NCBI RefSeq assembly: GCF_050947875.1
Contig: NC_134571.1
Location: 223,210,024-223,274,023, forward strand
Source of the DNA: Dermacentor variabilis
Lineage: Eukaryota > Arthropoda > Arachnida > Ixodida > Ixodidae
Reading direction: 5' to 3'
DNA length: 64,000 nt
Part shown: piece after piece, positions 55,157-64,000 of the stretch
How positions within the stretch are numbered: the stretch's first letter is position 1
Layout of the letters: every line of letters starts with the position of its first letter
Made by a program: the position numbers and the translations under genes
Notes under the pieces: model-generated
Databases searched by the model: none
Told to the model about the DNA's origin: nothing
Seen by the model: only the letters and a program-made list of their open reading frames with translations

Positions 55157-55174
55157 CGCCCTCTTCTGATGCCA
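55157..55174 (-). other. Candidate primer-binding site
   Basis: On the minus strand TGGCATCAGAAGAGGGCG starts 5 bases after the LTR end. Its TGG(Y)(R)TCAGAAG pattern resembles sites complementary to the 3' end of tRNA-Leu used by some LTR retroelements. Confidence 0.4.
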
Positions 55175-55179
55175 TGCGC

Positions 55180-55378
55180 TGACACTGCGTACGACCGCGT
55201 ATGCGTGTCGGAGAGAGTCACTCGACAAGCTGTGCTCTGGGTGGTAAAAAAGAAAAAGCCCCTGGTTATTGTGATGGCCGATAATGTACAGTTTGGGGGA
55301 CATCACGTGGGAATGTAGCTTGGCGTACGTCGCCCATCCGTAGTGACGTCACACGCAGAACACAGGCAGGTCATAACA
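55180..55378 (-). repeat. 5' LTR of Ty3/gypsy fragment
   Basis: On the minus strand it starts TGTTATGACCTGCC and ends CAGTGTCA, aligning with the LTR at 39596-39780 (199 against 185 bases). Homology stops at both ends, which fixes the boundaries. The copies have clearly diverged, so both are old. Confidence 0.7.
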
Positions 55379-55834
55379 GCGCAAATTATACGTAATATAC
55401 AACGCTTTATGGCATTAATGTAGCGTTCTAAATCGTTAAAAACTAATTCGTGTTTCCAAGTACATAAGTTTTAAGAAAGAAAAGTTTATTAACTTATAAA
55501 CGTAGGTTTGCAAAATTGACATTTTTGAAGCCCCCTGAAAGAAGAATCAGTATATCAAAAACAAAAAATTGTCCGACGATTACGCTTCTTGCGAATGCGA
55601 TCTTTGAGCGCAGCTGCTGCCTGATTTCAACAACAGGCAACCGCATACAGAACACGCAGTGCCGAACGGAGGTGGCTCTGCGTTTCGGATTGGGCAGCAC
55701 ACGCCGCGATCCGCCGCTATCGAGCCATCTTGTGATGGGTGCCCGCAGCGTGGAGGGGGAGTTCTCCTCCGAGGTGGGATGGAGGGGTATTGAGCAGAGG
55801 TCACACACTCAATGTGGCCGCATAGGTCATGGAG
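55379..55834. other. No gene recognised
   Basis: Unassigned sequence between the Ty3/gypsy fragment and the solo LTR. Confidence 0.45.
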
Positions 55835-56423
55835 TGTAAGATTTGGTGTCGGGCTTGTAGGACGATCGGAGGAACTTAGGGCGACAGGACTAGGCGAGCA
55901 GCGTTTATTTCCAGTATTTGCATTTTAAACATGGGATACATTTACACAGTCTAGCGTGACTCCTAAATGGAGCCCGCAAGACGAAGCATACAGCAAACGA
56001 ACACTCAACTCACGAGTACGATCAGAGAGCACGACGACGAGCACACTCGAGCAGCCGACAACCGTTCCTTATAAACACTCCGTTCGACGTCATCGTAGAA
56101 AGTCCTCGTGGCCGCCTTTGAGAGAAGGGAGTAGGGGTTTTACACACACACACATGCCGCACCGGTTTCAGTGCTCTCTCCGAGGGCCCACGAACTTTGC
56201 AGCAGTCGTCGTGGTATCCATTGTCTTGTGTGCCCGTAGTCAGGTGGTCACGCCCGAACCCAGCCGGCGCCCCTAAATTCCAGAGCTGCCGTAGTCCGCA
56301 GTTCTCTAAAGGAAGTTCACGGTTGGTTAGCGCTGTCCTCGCTGGTTCTCTGAAGGGCGCCACCACCTCGGATCGATCGACGCACCTGCAGCGGGCTGAA
56401 ATAGCTGCAGGCCGATCCTAACA
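55835..56423 (-). mobile_element. Solo LTR with 4-bp target-site duplication
   Basis: On the minus strand the unit begins TGTTAGGATCGGCC and ends CCAAATCTTACA. It contains TTATAAGGAA (TATA-like, complement near 56068-56077) and GAAATAAACG (AATAAA, complement near 55904-55913), in U3-R-U5 order. GGAG occurs at 55831-55834 and 56424-56427, a 4-base duplication as left by Ty3/gypsy-type integrases. No internal sequence remains, so it arose by recombination between two LTRs. Length is 589 bases. Confidence 0.8.
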
Positions 56424-56991
56424 GGAGGAAGGAAATAATCGGAGGGAGCATGCCGCAACGCGATTGAATCCGTTGTGGCGGCCCAGCGCGTGACAAAAGC
56501 GTCAGAGCGCGCGGTATGTTTTAGTACTCCCGGTTGATCTTTTTTTTTTTCTATACACATTCGAAACTCTTCAAATAAACAAAAACATGGCTACCGCCGC
56601 GGCAGTTTCGCTTTATGCCGCGCTCATGTTTCTCGATTGTGGCGTCGAATCGAAGTGTTGCGCCATGCGTGTCCGTTCGGCAAGCCTCATCAGAGAGAAT
56701 GCCTATCAAGCGTGTCGGAAGTTGAAGAAAGCAAATGTAGCAGGCCGAAAAGTACGCGGCGTTGCTACACTGCTGACTTTTATTTTTTTGCGGTAAGTGC
56801 GCGCTGCGGTTTGTGTTGCAGTGAATTGCATAGTCATTCAAAAGCTAAGCACGCATATCCTTCACTTATAAAGGGCGGCTACAAATTGTTTCATAAACTG
56901 GTGAGTTCTCGTGTGAGGGATAAAGCAATGTTTAGTTTTCGAGTTGGATTGCACTTTTCGCTTTCGTTCGCCGATACACGCTATGTTTTAA
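56424..56991. other. No gene recognised
   Basis: Short frames near 56587-57008 start with ATGGCTACCGCCGCGG and could suggest a first exon, but the encoded residues match nothing I know. Confidence 0.4.
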
Positions 56992-57222
56992 CCGCCGTGG
57001 TTGCTTAGTGGCTGTGGTGTTGGACTGCTAAGCACGACATTGCGAGATCGAATCCCGACCACGGCGGCCGCATTTCGACAGGGGCGAAATGCGAAAACAC
57101 CCGTGTACTTAGATTTAGATGCACGTTAAAGAACTCCGGGTAGCCCAAATTATTCTGTAGTCCACTGCGGCGTGCCTCATAATGAGATCGTGGTTTCGGC
57201 ACCTAAACCTCATAATTTTTTG
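56992..57222 (+). mobile_element. Ruka-type tRNA-derived SINE
   Basis: Starts CCGCCGTGGTTGCTTAGTGG, with box A-like TGGCTGTGGTGTTGG and box B-like GAGATCGAATCCCG. The body (AAATGCGAAAACACCCGTG) and 3' end (CACTGCGGCGTGCCTCATAA) follow, as in the copy at 11065. It is more diverged than that copy and has no clear target-site duplication. Confidence 0.9.
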
Positions 57223-57885
57223 TAATAAGTTCGTATGCGTCCGATGACCTACCGCTTGTTCGTGTTCGCAGTACGCACACTTCGAAGCAGGGCCAGTACT
57301 TGGGAACATAGCGGAGACCGCATGAGCCGGCCATATATCGGTCTCAAACGCCAAAACTGGAACAAGCGCAGTTTGCAGTTGCTGCTGCTTTTCTTAGTGG
57401 CAGATAAATTGACAAGGGACCGCGTTTCATGACAGAACAGCATAGCACGTACGTAGTACGTAGCAAATGCAACTCACCGTTTCTTGCGTGAGTCAGCGTC
57501 ATCTGAGGCAATAAGCTCCACCGCGTTTGGCCTGCAAGGATGACTCCGCTACCGCAATACGATAAATCGCATGCATGAGAACCTTCATGCGTAAGATGCC
57601 ACTGATACAGCGACAATGCAAATCAATAAACCTCGTATAACAGGGCAAAGTACACACGGGCGATGCCTCGGTCAAAAATGTGGCAAATACTTATCGCTTA
57701 TTATCGCTCAGAACGTCTGTTTACTTCGGCCGAAGTATACCTAGCTGTAGCCTAAATGCGCTGATGTTGGATTGTGAACCTCTCACAACTCGCCCAAAGT
57801 GCGGAACACATGCCTTGCAGGAAACGACTGAAGCGACACAAGCATCCAGAGAAAAATGCGACCAATGGTGCAGACAGAGCAGCCA
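57223..57885. other. No gene recognised
   Basis: Unassigned sequence up to the target site of the LTR element. Confidence 0.45.
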
Positions 57886-57889
57886 CCGC

Positions 57890-58554
57890 TGTTACGACTT
57901 TGAGGTGGTCCCGTAGCGCTCGTCACCCGTTTCGTGACAGAGCGTTGGTAGCGAAGACTCCGAGTCAGGCGTCGGTGAGAATAACAAAAGGGACTTTATA
58001 CACTATATACAGGTCATTATACAGGACATGAAGGGATCGGCACTGGGGCCGAGAGCTCACAGCAAACGCGACTGTTCCCGCACGGCGACGTCCGGCGAAA
58101 ACGCGTGACACATCTCACCCCAGTCGGGAGCGACACTCTGCTCCCGGTGGGTCGGCGGATCCGGTTTTCCAGGCGGCGCGCCGCGGCTTATAAGCCCCCA
58201 GAAACCATTGTCACTCAAACGGCCCAATACAAAGTGAGCACTCGACGGTCGTCGAAGAGGTCCAACCAGCGACCACGCTGGCCACCCCGTTCAAAGTTGG
58301 CGGGCGCGGTGACCTCCAGGGAAGGGGAGGTACGGCGCCGGGCTGTCTGGCACTTGGCGACACGTTTGAACATGTTGCCCGCCGATGCTTCTCCGGAGGA
58401 CACCACTGCCTGACGGCTCAGCATCTTGACTTGTCAAGGGAGAATTAGGGCGCTGTGCCTTTCGGCGCAGCCCCGGGTTTGTCCAAAGGGCGCTCGCAGG
58501 ATAAATTCTGCATCTTGCAGATTCGGAATCCGGGCTTGTGGTAATGGCACAACA
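57890..58554 (-). repeat. 3' LTR of the Gag-only element
   Basis: On the minus strand it begins TGTTGTGCCATTACC and ends AAAGTCGTAACA. It includes a CTTATAAG TATA-like palindrome (58187-58194). The interior side carries a purine-rich GAGGGCGGGGATGC at 58555-58568, the candidate polypurine tract. Confidence 0.95.
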
Positions 58555-59117
58555 GCATCCCCGCCCTCAGATAAGGCGCCGGGAAGACGAGCTGCCTCCA
58601 CGTGGCTCGGATGCCAGGCGCGCACGTTCGTCAGGCTCGTCCAAGTTGACGTCCAGTGTCGGGACGCCAGGTCACTTCACGTGCCCAGGTCCGACTCGCC
58701 AGGACAGGAGCTCTGCTCACCGCGTTGTCGCCAAGGCACCTCGACCAGCTCCGCTCGGATCGTTCCTAAGCCCTTGCTTCTCGCCACTGGTCCCGGTTCG
58801 TCGTTCTGCAGCTTGCAAAACCGACCGGCAAAAGGCGACACCCAACACGAACAAGTGCCCTCTGTCTCCCGTCAAACACCAGACAAGGCTATAATCCAAA
58901 TCAACCTAACTGAATTGCTATCCCCCTTTTTGCTCCCGCTGCAACAAGAGGCAGGTGTACGATCTAGTATACAAGGCTCAAAGAACCCTTTTTCAAATGA
59001 ACAACACACCAAAATATCAGGAAAATTTAATAATCAGCAATAACAATGACAAATAGAATGGTCCCCTTGAAATCACTTGAACCGAAAACATACTACTGAG
59101 GAAGCAAATGAGGTCAT

Positions 59118-61118
59118 TCATTTTTCCCGGCGATATTTTCGCGGAATCCGAAGCTGCTTATATTTGCGACCCTGCTTATCCGTGTAGCGGTGGTACAATA
59201 AGCCAGATTCCTTGCCAAATGAAACCCACTTTTTTTCCACTCCCCGTTTGACGCTCTTCCTCAGATCGGCTAGTGAACAGTCTTCCTGTTGCTCGCGAAC
59301 CAGAGTTTCTCTTTCAACTGCCGCCTGCTCCTGCCAGCTGGCGGAAACCGGAGCGAGTGTGGAGCCCGCGTCGCCTAATTGCGGCGTCGCGTCTATATCG
59401 CGGCTAGCACTGCACGCGTCACTCCCACTCACTTCCAGGACCCGCTCGCCTAGGCCAGCCTCCGAGCTCTGCCTCTCCTGTGACTGCTCGCCACTCAAGT
59501 TACCTTGATCAGTCCGTGTGCCGCACCGCCTTTCGCTCACCGACGCAAAGTCAAGTTCCCTCGACAGCGGGAGCGCTTTGGATCGCGTGAGCGCCATGTA
59601 CGCCACGTCGGCAAAGAATGATTTGCCCTGATCCTTCAGCAGCTGCTCCGAGTTATTTGAGAAGAGGTAGGAAAAGTGCTCCGGGAGGGCGGCTGACACA
59701 GCGGCTTCGGTGTTAAGTTTCCCAAACTCTCCTTCAATGATAACCGTTGCGATCGGTAAACAGACACTCTCCTCCTCGGCCACTTGCCGTATCCTAGCAC
59801 ACTCTCCCGTAAAATCACTCGAGGAGACGAAAGACGGGTGAACAACGTCCATAGTTGCTGCAGAGTCCCGAAGTGCACGGCACTTCTTACCGTTTATCTT
59901 AATTTCCTGCACATAGGGCTCCAATAGACGTATGTTTTTGTGAGTTTCCTGTATTGTTGCAAAAGCAATTCTCTCTGGGCAGCTTGCAGCGATGTGCCCT
60001 TGCTTTTTGCAATTGTAGCAGGTTAATGGTTTCCGTTTTTCAAAAGAACGCGTCGTATCGTTTCGCTGTTTTGTTGCAAAAGCAACTTTCTCTGGGCAGT
60101 TCGCAGCGATGTGCCCTTGCTTTTTGCAATTGTAACATTTCCGTTTTTCGGGCTTTCCGGAAAACCCATCTCTCCTATCTGCTTTTTCTACGCGCACTGC
60201 CTTGCTGTGCAAGCTGCGGCGGGTGTAATACTCTTCCGCTAACTCTGCTGCCTTGTTTAGCTTAACCTCCTTTAGCCTATCTTGCAGCCAGAGCCTGACA
60301 TCCTCATCAATGCAACGGTAGAACTGCTCCAACGCGATGCATTCGACGATTTTGTCGCGGTCGTCGTAAACCTCTTCGCCCTTCAGCCATTCCACCAGAT
60401 CGGCTTTTAGACGAAACGCGAAGTCAACATTCGACTCCTTGCCCTTTTTTGCATACCGGAACCTCTGCCGGAAAGCTTCGGGCGACAATTTGTACTTCCG
60501 CAGTAGCGCTTCCTTCACATCACTGTAGCTCTCAAACGCCTCTTTCGATAAGCAAGTTATTACGTCTGATGCCTCCCCAGGAAGCAAGGCTAACAGATTC
60601 TGTGCCCAGAGGGATCGCTCAATGCTATTCCGTTCGCACACGTGCTCAAATTTCACGAGGTATTTGGCCATATCCTCTCCGACGACAAAGGGTGGAAGTT
60701 GATCGCGTATTCTTGGAACGTTAGAAGTGAGACTAGGCGCCGGCGAGCTGTTTCGAGTCTCCAACTCTTTCATTTTAAGCTCGTGCTCGCGACGTTCCCT
60801 TTCTGCCTGCAACTCCCGACGTTCCTTTTCTGCCTGCCACTCCCGACGTTCCTTTTCTTTCCTTTCCTCTTCGCAACGTTCCTTCTCCCTCTTTTCCTCC
60901 TCGCGACGTTCCTTTTCTTTCCTTTCCTCCTCGCAACGTTCCTTCTCCTCCCTTTCCCGACGTTCATTGATACCCGCCAAGGCCTCTGCGGCTTCCTCAG
61001 CCGTTACGTCCCCAGTCCTCATGACCTCAAGGATCGCATTCTTTCTTTTGGTTGAGCCCAACTCAATGCCCAACTCCCCACAAATTTCGAGAAGTTCCTT
61101 CACCTTGTACTTCTCCAT
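59118..61118 (-). CDS. Gag-protease polyprotein with SCAN-like capsid, integrase N-terminus at its end
   Basis: The 666-residue frame opens at Met 61118, about 300 bases after the 5' LTR. Residues 1-50 form a small helical, SAP-like segment (VKELLEICGELGIE). Residues 51-125 are an Arg/Glu coiled coil of RREEEK-type repeats. Residues 135-310 resemble the SCAN-like capsid of Gmr1-type gypsy elements (WAQNLLALLPGEASDVI). Knuckles lie at 328-341 (CYNCKKQGHIAANC) and 367-380. A protease motif ALRDSAAT lies at about 415, Asp-Ser-Ala replacing the usual Asp-Ser-Gly. The end (GLLYHRYTDKQGRKYKQLRI, then PRKYRREK) resembles the region leading into integrase. It is open, so it is likely still translated. 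Confidence 0.85.
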   Translation of the reverse strand: MEKYKVKELLEICGELGIELGSTKRKNAILEVMRTGDVTAEEAAEALAGINERREREEKERCEEERKEKERREEEKREKERCEEERKEKERREWQAEKERRELQAERERREHELKMKELETRNSSPAPSLTSNVPRIRDQLPPFVVGEDMAKYLVKFEHVCERNSIERSLWAQNLLALLPGEASDVITCLSKEAFESYSDVKEALLRKYKLSPEAFRQRFRYAKKGKESNVDFAFRLKADLVEWLKGEEVYDDRDKIVECIALEQFYRCIDEDVRLWLQDRLKEVKLNKAAELAEEYYTRRSLHSKAVRVEKADRRDGFSGKPEKRKCYNCKKQGHIAANCPEKVAFATKQRNDTTRSFEKRKPLTCYNCKKQGHIAASCPERIAFATIQETHKNIRLLEPYVQEIKINGKKCRALRDSAATMDVVHPSFVSSSDFTGECARIRQVAEEESVCLPIATVIIEGEFGKLNTEAAVSAALPEHFSYLFSNNSEQLLKDQGKSFFADVAYMALTRSKALPLSRELDFASVSERRCGTRTDQGNLSGEQSQERQSSEAGLGERVLEVSGSDACSASRDIDATPQLGDAGSTLAPVSASWQEQAAVERETLVREQQEDCSLADLRKSVKRGVEKKWVSFGKESGLLYHRYTDKQGRKYKQLRIPRKYRREK

Positions 61119-61400
61119 CGCTCACACTGTCCTCCTGCTGTTTACCCTTTTTGAATATACCTGCCGTACGCTACTATAATTCTACTAGTAAGACATATGC
61201 AAGTATTTCACACACTGCCCTGTTTACCCCCTCAGCATCCCCTGGTTTTCAAAACACTCTTACTAGGCTTGAAACACACAAGGTTATCACAATGCAATAC
61301 CAAATCCTTCCCTAAGCTACTATAACCTGTGTCAGAGAAAGTCTGGTGTTTGAGGTAAACTTCAGGCACTCACCGCGCCGAGGTAGCTGATGCCGGTCAA

Positions 61401-61418
61401 TCCCGTAGCTGCCATCCA
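61401..61418 (-). other. Candidate primer-binding site
   Basis: TGGATGGCAGCTACGGGA starts one base inside the 5' LTR on the minus strand. It begins TGG, as required to pair with a tRNA CCA end; I could not name the tRNA. Confidence 0.45.
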
Positions 61419-61419
61419 C

Positions 61420-62084
61420 TGTTATGACTTTGAGGTGGTCCCGTAGCGCTCGTCACCCGTTTCGTGACAGAGCGTTGGTAGCGAAGACTCCGAGTCAGGC
61501 GTCGGTGAGAATAACAAAAGGGACTTTATACACTATATACAGGTCATTATACAGGACATGAAGGGATCGGCACTGGGGCCGAGAGCTCACAGCAAACGCG
61601 ACTGTTCCCGCACGGCGACGTCCGGCGAAAACGCGTGACACATCTCACCCCAGTCGGGAGCGACACTCTGCTCCCGGTGGGTCGGCGGATCCGGTTTTCC
61701 AGGCGGCGCGCCGCGGCTTATAAGCCCCCAGAAACCATTGTCACTCAAACGGCCCAATACAAAGTGAGCACTCGACGGTCGTCGAAGAGGTCCAACCAGC
61801 GACCACGCTGGCCACCCCGTTCAAAGTTGGCGGGCGCGGTGACCTCCAGGGAAGGGGAGGTACGGCGCCGGGCTGTCTGGCACTTGGCGACACGTTTGAA
61901 CATGTTGCCCGCCGATGCTTCTCCGGAGGACACCACTGCCTGACGGCTCAGCATCTTGACTTGTCAAGGGAGAATTAGGGCGCTGTGCCTTTCGGCGCAG
62001 CCCCGGGTTTGTCCAAAGGGCGCTCGCAGGATAAATTCTGCATCTTGCAGATTCGGAATCCGGGCTTGTGGTAATGGCACAACA
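61420..62084 (-). repeat. 5' LTR of the Gag-only element
   Basis: Same length and nearly the same sequence as 57890-58554. It should drive transcription leftward; the TATA-like CTTATAAG is at 61717-61724. A GGTGAGTG donor-like motif lies in the leader (complement near 61370). Confidence 0.95.
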
Positions 62085-62374
62085 CCGCCGAGGCTTCCAT
62101 CTGAGCAGCTGCCGGCCGAGCGCGCACCGCATAAGAACTACCGGTTACCAAACGCCTCGGCAAATCTCGAATTTCCTCCGTGATCTCGACGCGAGGGGTG
62201 ACATGTTGGGCCGCCACGGTGGCTTCAAAGACCGTTCGCTTGCCGGCAGGCTGCGTGGCGTAATGCTCCCTCCTGTCTTTTTCCTTCCTCCATGGTTGGG
62301 GTGGGAAGTAGAAGTCAGGGAACGAAGCGCTATAACTGTCTTTTGAGTCACCGCAACGGCTCTGCGCCAGGTAA

Positions 62375-63660
62375 GGGGAGGTATATAGGTATACTTTACT
62401 TAATTTTTATTAATGATCTACCTAAGTGTGTCTCATCTCGAATTCGATTATTCGCTGCTGATTGTGTTATATATCGTAATATGAATAATGACGCGCTGAT
62501 CGCCTTTCTTTACAAACTGATCTTGATGCGGTGACTGCTTGGTGCTCCTCGTGGCTAATGACGTTAAATACGTCTAAAACCAACCTAATGTCATTTACCA
62601 ACCATTCCACTCGACTTCCTACCGCCTACTTTTTCAATAATGCTAGCGTAGAACTTGCGCGAACTTACAACTGTCTTGGCCTTCATCTTCAGTGTAATTT
62701 CACTTGGCATTACCATATTAACACCGTCTTAGCATCGGCTAACTGAGCATTCGGTCTTCTTAAGCGTAACCTCAACACGCACCTTCACACTTAAAAGAAC
62801 TTGCTTATAGCACGTTGATCCGCCCAAAAATTGAATATGCTTCTGCCATGTGGGATCCCGATCAAGCATACATTATCAACAACATTGAATCTCTGCAAAA
62901 CCGTGCTGTTCGCTTCATCTTTTCCGATTATTCACGCTTCGCTAGCGTCACAACATTAAAACAACGTGCCGAGTTGCAACCGCTATCACGTCCACGCCAG
63001 TGTGCTCGCCTCACCTTATTCCATAAACTTCATCACGCTTCACGATGACTTCTTTTCACCAGCCCCGTGCAGTCTTCCCGCGCCGTGCACGCTAACAAAG
63101 TGAAACGCATAACGTGCCGCTCATCGCTCTACACAAGATCATTTGTTCCTCGCACAATTAATAGAATAGAGTAACCTGCCGTCACGCGTAGCTACTAAAG
63201 TTAACTTACCATCTTTCCAAACCTTGTTGCAAGAAAACGGTTAGTGGTACGTAGTAGATTGGTTATTACTTAGTAATACTTGCTGGGGAGCTAGTTGGTG
63301 CATGTTTCCAGAAGAGGGTTGTAGCGCCGAAAAAGACAACGCATAGCAAGCGAGACGGTATGCACCTGTACCGTCTCGCTTGCTATGTGTTTTCTTTTGC
63401 GGCGCTACAACCATCTTCTGGAATAGTTATTACTTATTGTTATATGAACATATTAACATATTGTGTAAAAAAAGCTCTTGTGATTTCATGAATTAGAGCA
63501 TATACCCGCTGTTCATATCTATTTATTTTATGTTCCTTGTGTGTGGTGTTTATTTCATGCGTTTTTATTTCTTGTGTATATTTCATGTGTCCCCCCCCCC
63601 CGTGTAATACCCTCGCATGAGGGCCGTTAGGGGTAATGTAAATAAATAAAATAAATAAAT
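62375..63660 (+). mobile_element. CR1-group LINE, 5'-truncated 3' end
   Basis: The plus strand encodes LIFINDLPKCVSSRIRLFAA, then DCVIYRN (catalytic region changed to F-A-A-D), WLMTLNTSKTNLMSFTNHST, YNCLGLHLQCNFTWHYHINT and IRPKIEYASAMWDP, then SLQNRAVRFIFSDYSRFASV. A 3' UTR with GGGCCGTTAGGGGTAATGT and AAATAAAT tail units ends near 63660. Stops and frameshifts are present. A 118-bp foldback (63306-63423) sits in its 3' UTR. No target-site duplication recognised. Confidence 0.8.
63306..63423. repeat. 118-bp foldback (55-bp arms, 8-base loop)
   Basis: The arm 63306-63360 pairs with 63369-63423 around TGCACCTG. Pairing is perfect over long runs, with a few mismatches (for example AGAGGG against ATGGTT, and near GAAAAAGACAACGC). 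Outer bases TTCCAGAAGA/TCTTCTGGAA also pair. It could be a foldback MITE or a source of hairpin RNA. Confidence 0.85.
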
Positions 63661-63760
63661 AGTGGAGGCGGGAGAAGGACAACCAGGCGCAAGCACTGCC
63701 AAAGGCGACAAATGCCACTGAGGAATGCGCCCCGCAAACGGGGAAGCGAGAGACACGGCT

Positions 63761-63855
63761 GAGAGCCGTACAGCCACGCGACGCGGAGAGCCGTACAGCC
63801 ACGCGACGCGGAGAGCCGTACAGCCACGCGACGCGGAGAGCTGTACAGCCACGCG
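63761..63855 (+). repeat. 25-bp minisatellite, about 3.8 copies
   Basis: The unit GAGAGCCGTACAGCCACGCG + ACGCG starts at 63761, 63786 and 63811, and partially at 63836. Open frames here in all readings are due to the repeat. Confidence 0.95.
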
Positions 63856-64000
63856 CGAGGCGGCAAGGAGCGCCCGCCGCCGACACCGCAGCAGTGCCAC
63901 GAGAAGGGCGGAATGGACGGCAGCGGCGAGGGTCACCGCAACGGCGCCGCGCGTAGGAAAGGGGCGAGAGGATAGGTGAGAACACGTGATCCGGCTTTGT

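Larger units (their letters stand above)
57890..62084 (-). mobile_element. Non-autonomous LTR retrotransposon with Gag-protease but almost no pol
   Basis: Two 665-bp LTRs (57890-58554 and 61420-62084) bound a 2.9-kb interior. LTRs start TG and end CA, and CCGC flanks the element at 57886-57889 and 62085-62088. I saw one difference between the LTRs (57894 C, 61424 T), so insertion is recent. A candidate primer-binding site and a purine tract lie at the right ends. The interior encodes one 666-residue Gag-protease protein ending in the first part of integrase, then about 560 noncoding bases. Integrase core, RT and RNase H are missing, so movement needs enzymes in trans. Confidence 0.92.

Noticed and set aside
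58426..59043. 205-codon plus-strand frame next to the LTR
   Set aside because: It lies antisense over the LTR and noncoding 3' interior of the Gag-only element; composition-driven.
60642..61179. Ser/Phe/Leu-rich plus-strand frames
   Set aside because: Antisense shadow of the Arg/Glu coiled coil of Gag.
63761..63855. CRISPR-like array
   Set aside because: Direct 25-bp units are contiguous without spacers; it is a minisatellite.

Overview
The window reads as a transposon-dense stretch of an arthropod genome, most probably a hard tick (Ixodidae). The main evidence is two SINEs with the tRNA-like head and body I know from tick Ruka elements (11065-11306, 56992-57222), backed by tick-style RTE, I-group and CR1/Jockey-group LINEs and a Gmr1-like LTR element with a SCAN-like Gag. 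I see no complete host protein-coding gene, no rRNA, no functional tRNA and no CRISPR array. Almost every long reading frame belongs to a retroelement or is its antisense shadow.

Layout. 1-5865 and 17808-19775 are two diverged direct copies of one block. Each starts with a TATA box, short leader and splice donor at identical spacing and ends in degenerate ~165-bp repeats. Copy A also received an I-group LINE (1035-2570) and a 196-bp insert (4888-5083). 7786-13339 is a near-complete I-group LINE (ORF1 + ORF2) broken by a SINE and carrying an exact 309-bp duplication. 14938-16250 is a young RTE fragment. 17110-17345 is a tRNA-like SINE. 23312-26940 holds a LINE fragment and copy 1 of a dispersed repeat carrying an RTE insertion; copy 2, inverted at 53290-54760, lacks that insertion. 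28556-34610 is a three-level nest: a minus-strand CR1/Jockey-like LINE split by an I-group LINE tail, itself split by a plus-strand CR1-like LINE. 35153-35933 looks like an LTR followed by a primer-binding site. 39596-42714 is a decayed Ty3/gypsy pol with its 3' LTR, abutted by a 5'-inverted (twin-primed) RTE at 42715-44331. 44920-46139 is a TTAA-flanked terminal-inverted-repeat element with a THAP-like reading frame. 47205-48010 and 51466-52935 are copies of one LINE family, with an I-group LINE (48619-50089) between them. 54790-55378 is a Ty3/gypsy gag/LTR remnant. 55835-56423 is a solo LTR. 57890-62084 is a structurally intact, recent LTR retrotransposon that keeps Gag-protease but has lost nearly all of pol. 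62375-63660 is a CR1-like fragment carrying a 118-bp perfect foldback.

The genes do not form a pathway; the organising theme is successive retrotransposition. Target-site duplications I could read directly define the ends of seven insertions. The best candidates for something unusual are the Gag-only LTR element, the TTAA/THAP element, the duplicated promoter-leader pair, and a set of perfect short palindromes, two of them at 5' junctions of LINE insertions. All family names rest on motif recognition, not on a database search.
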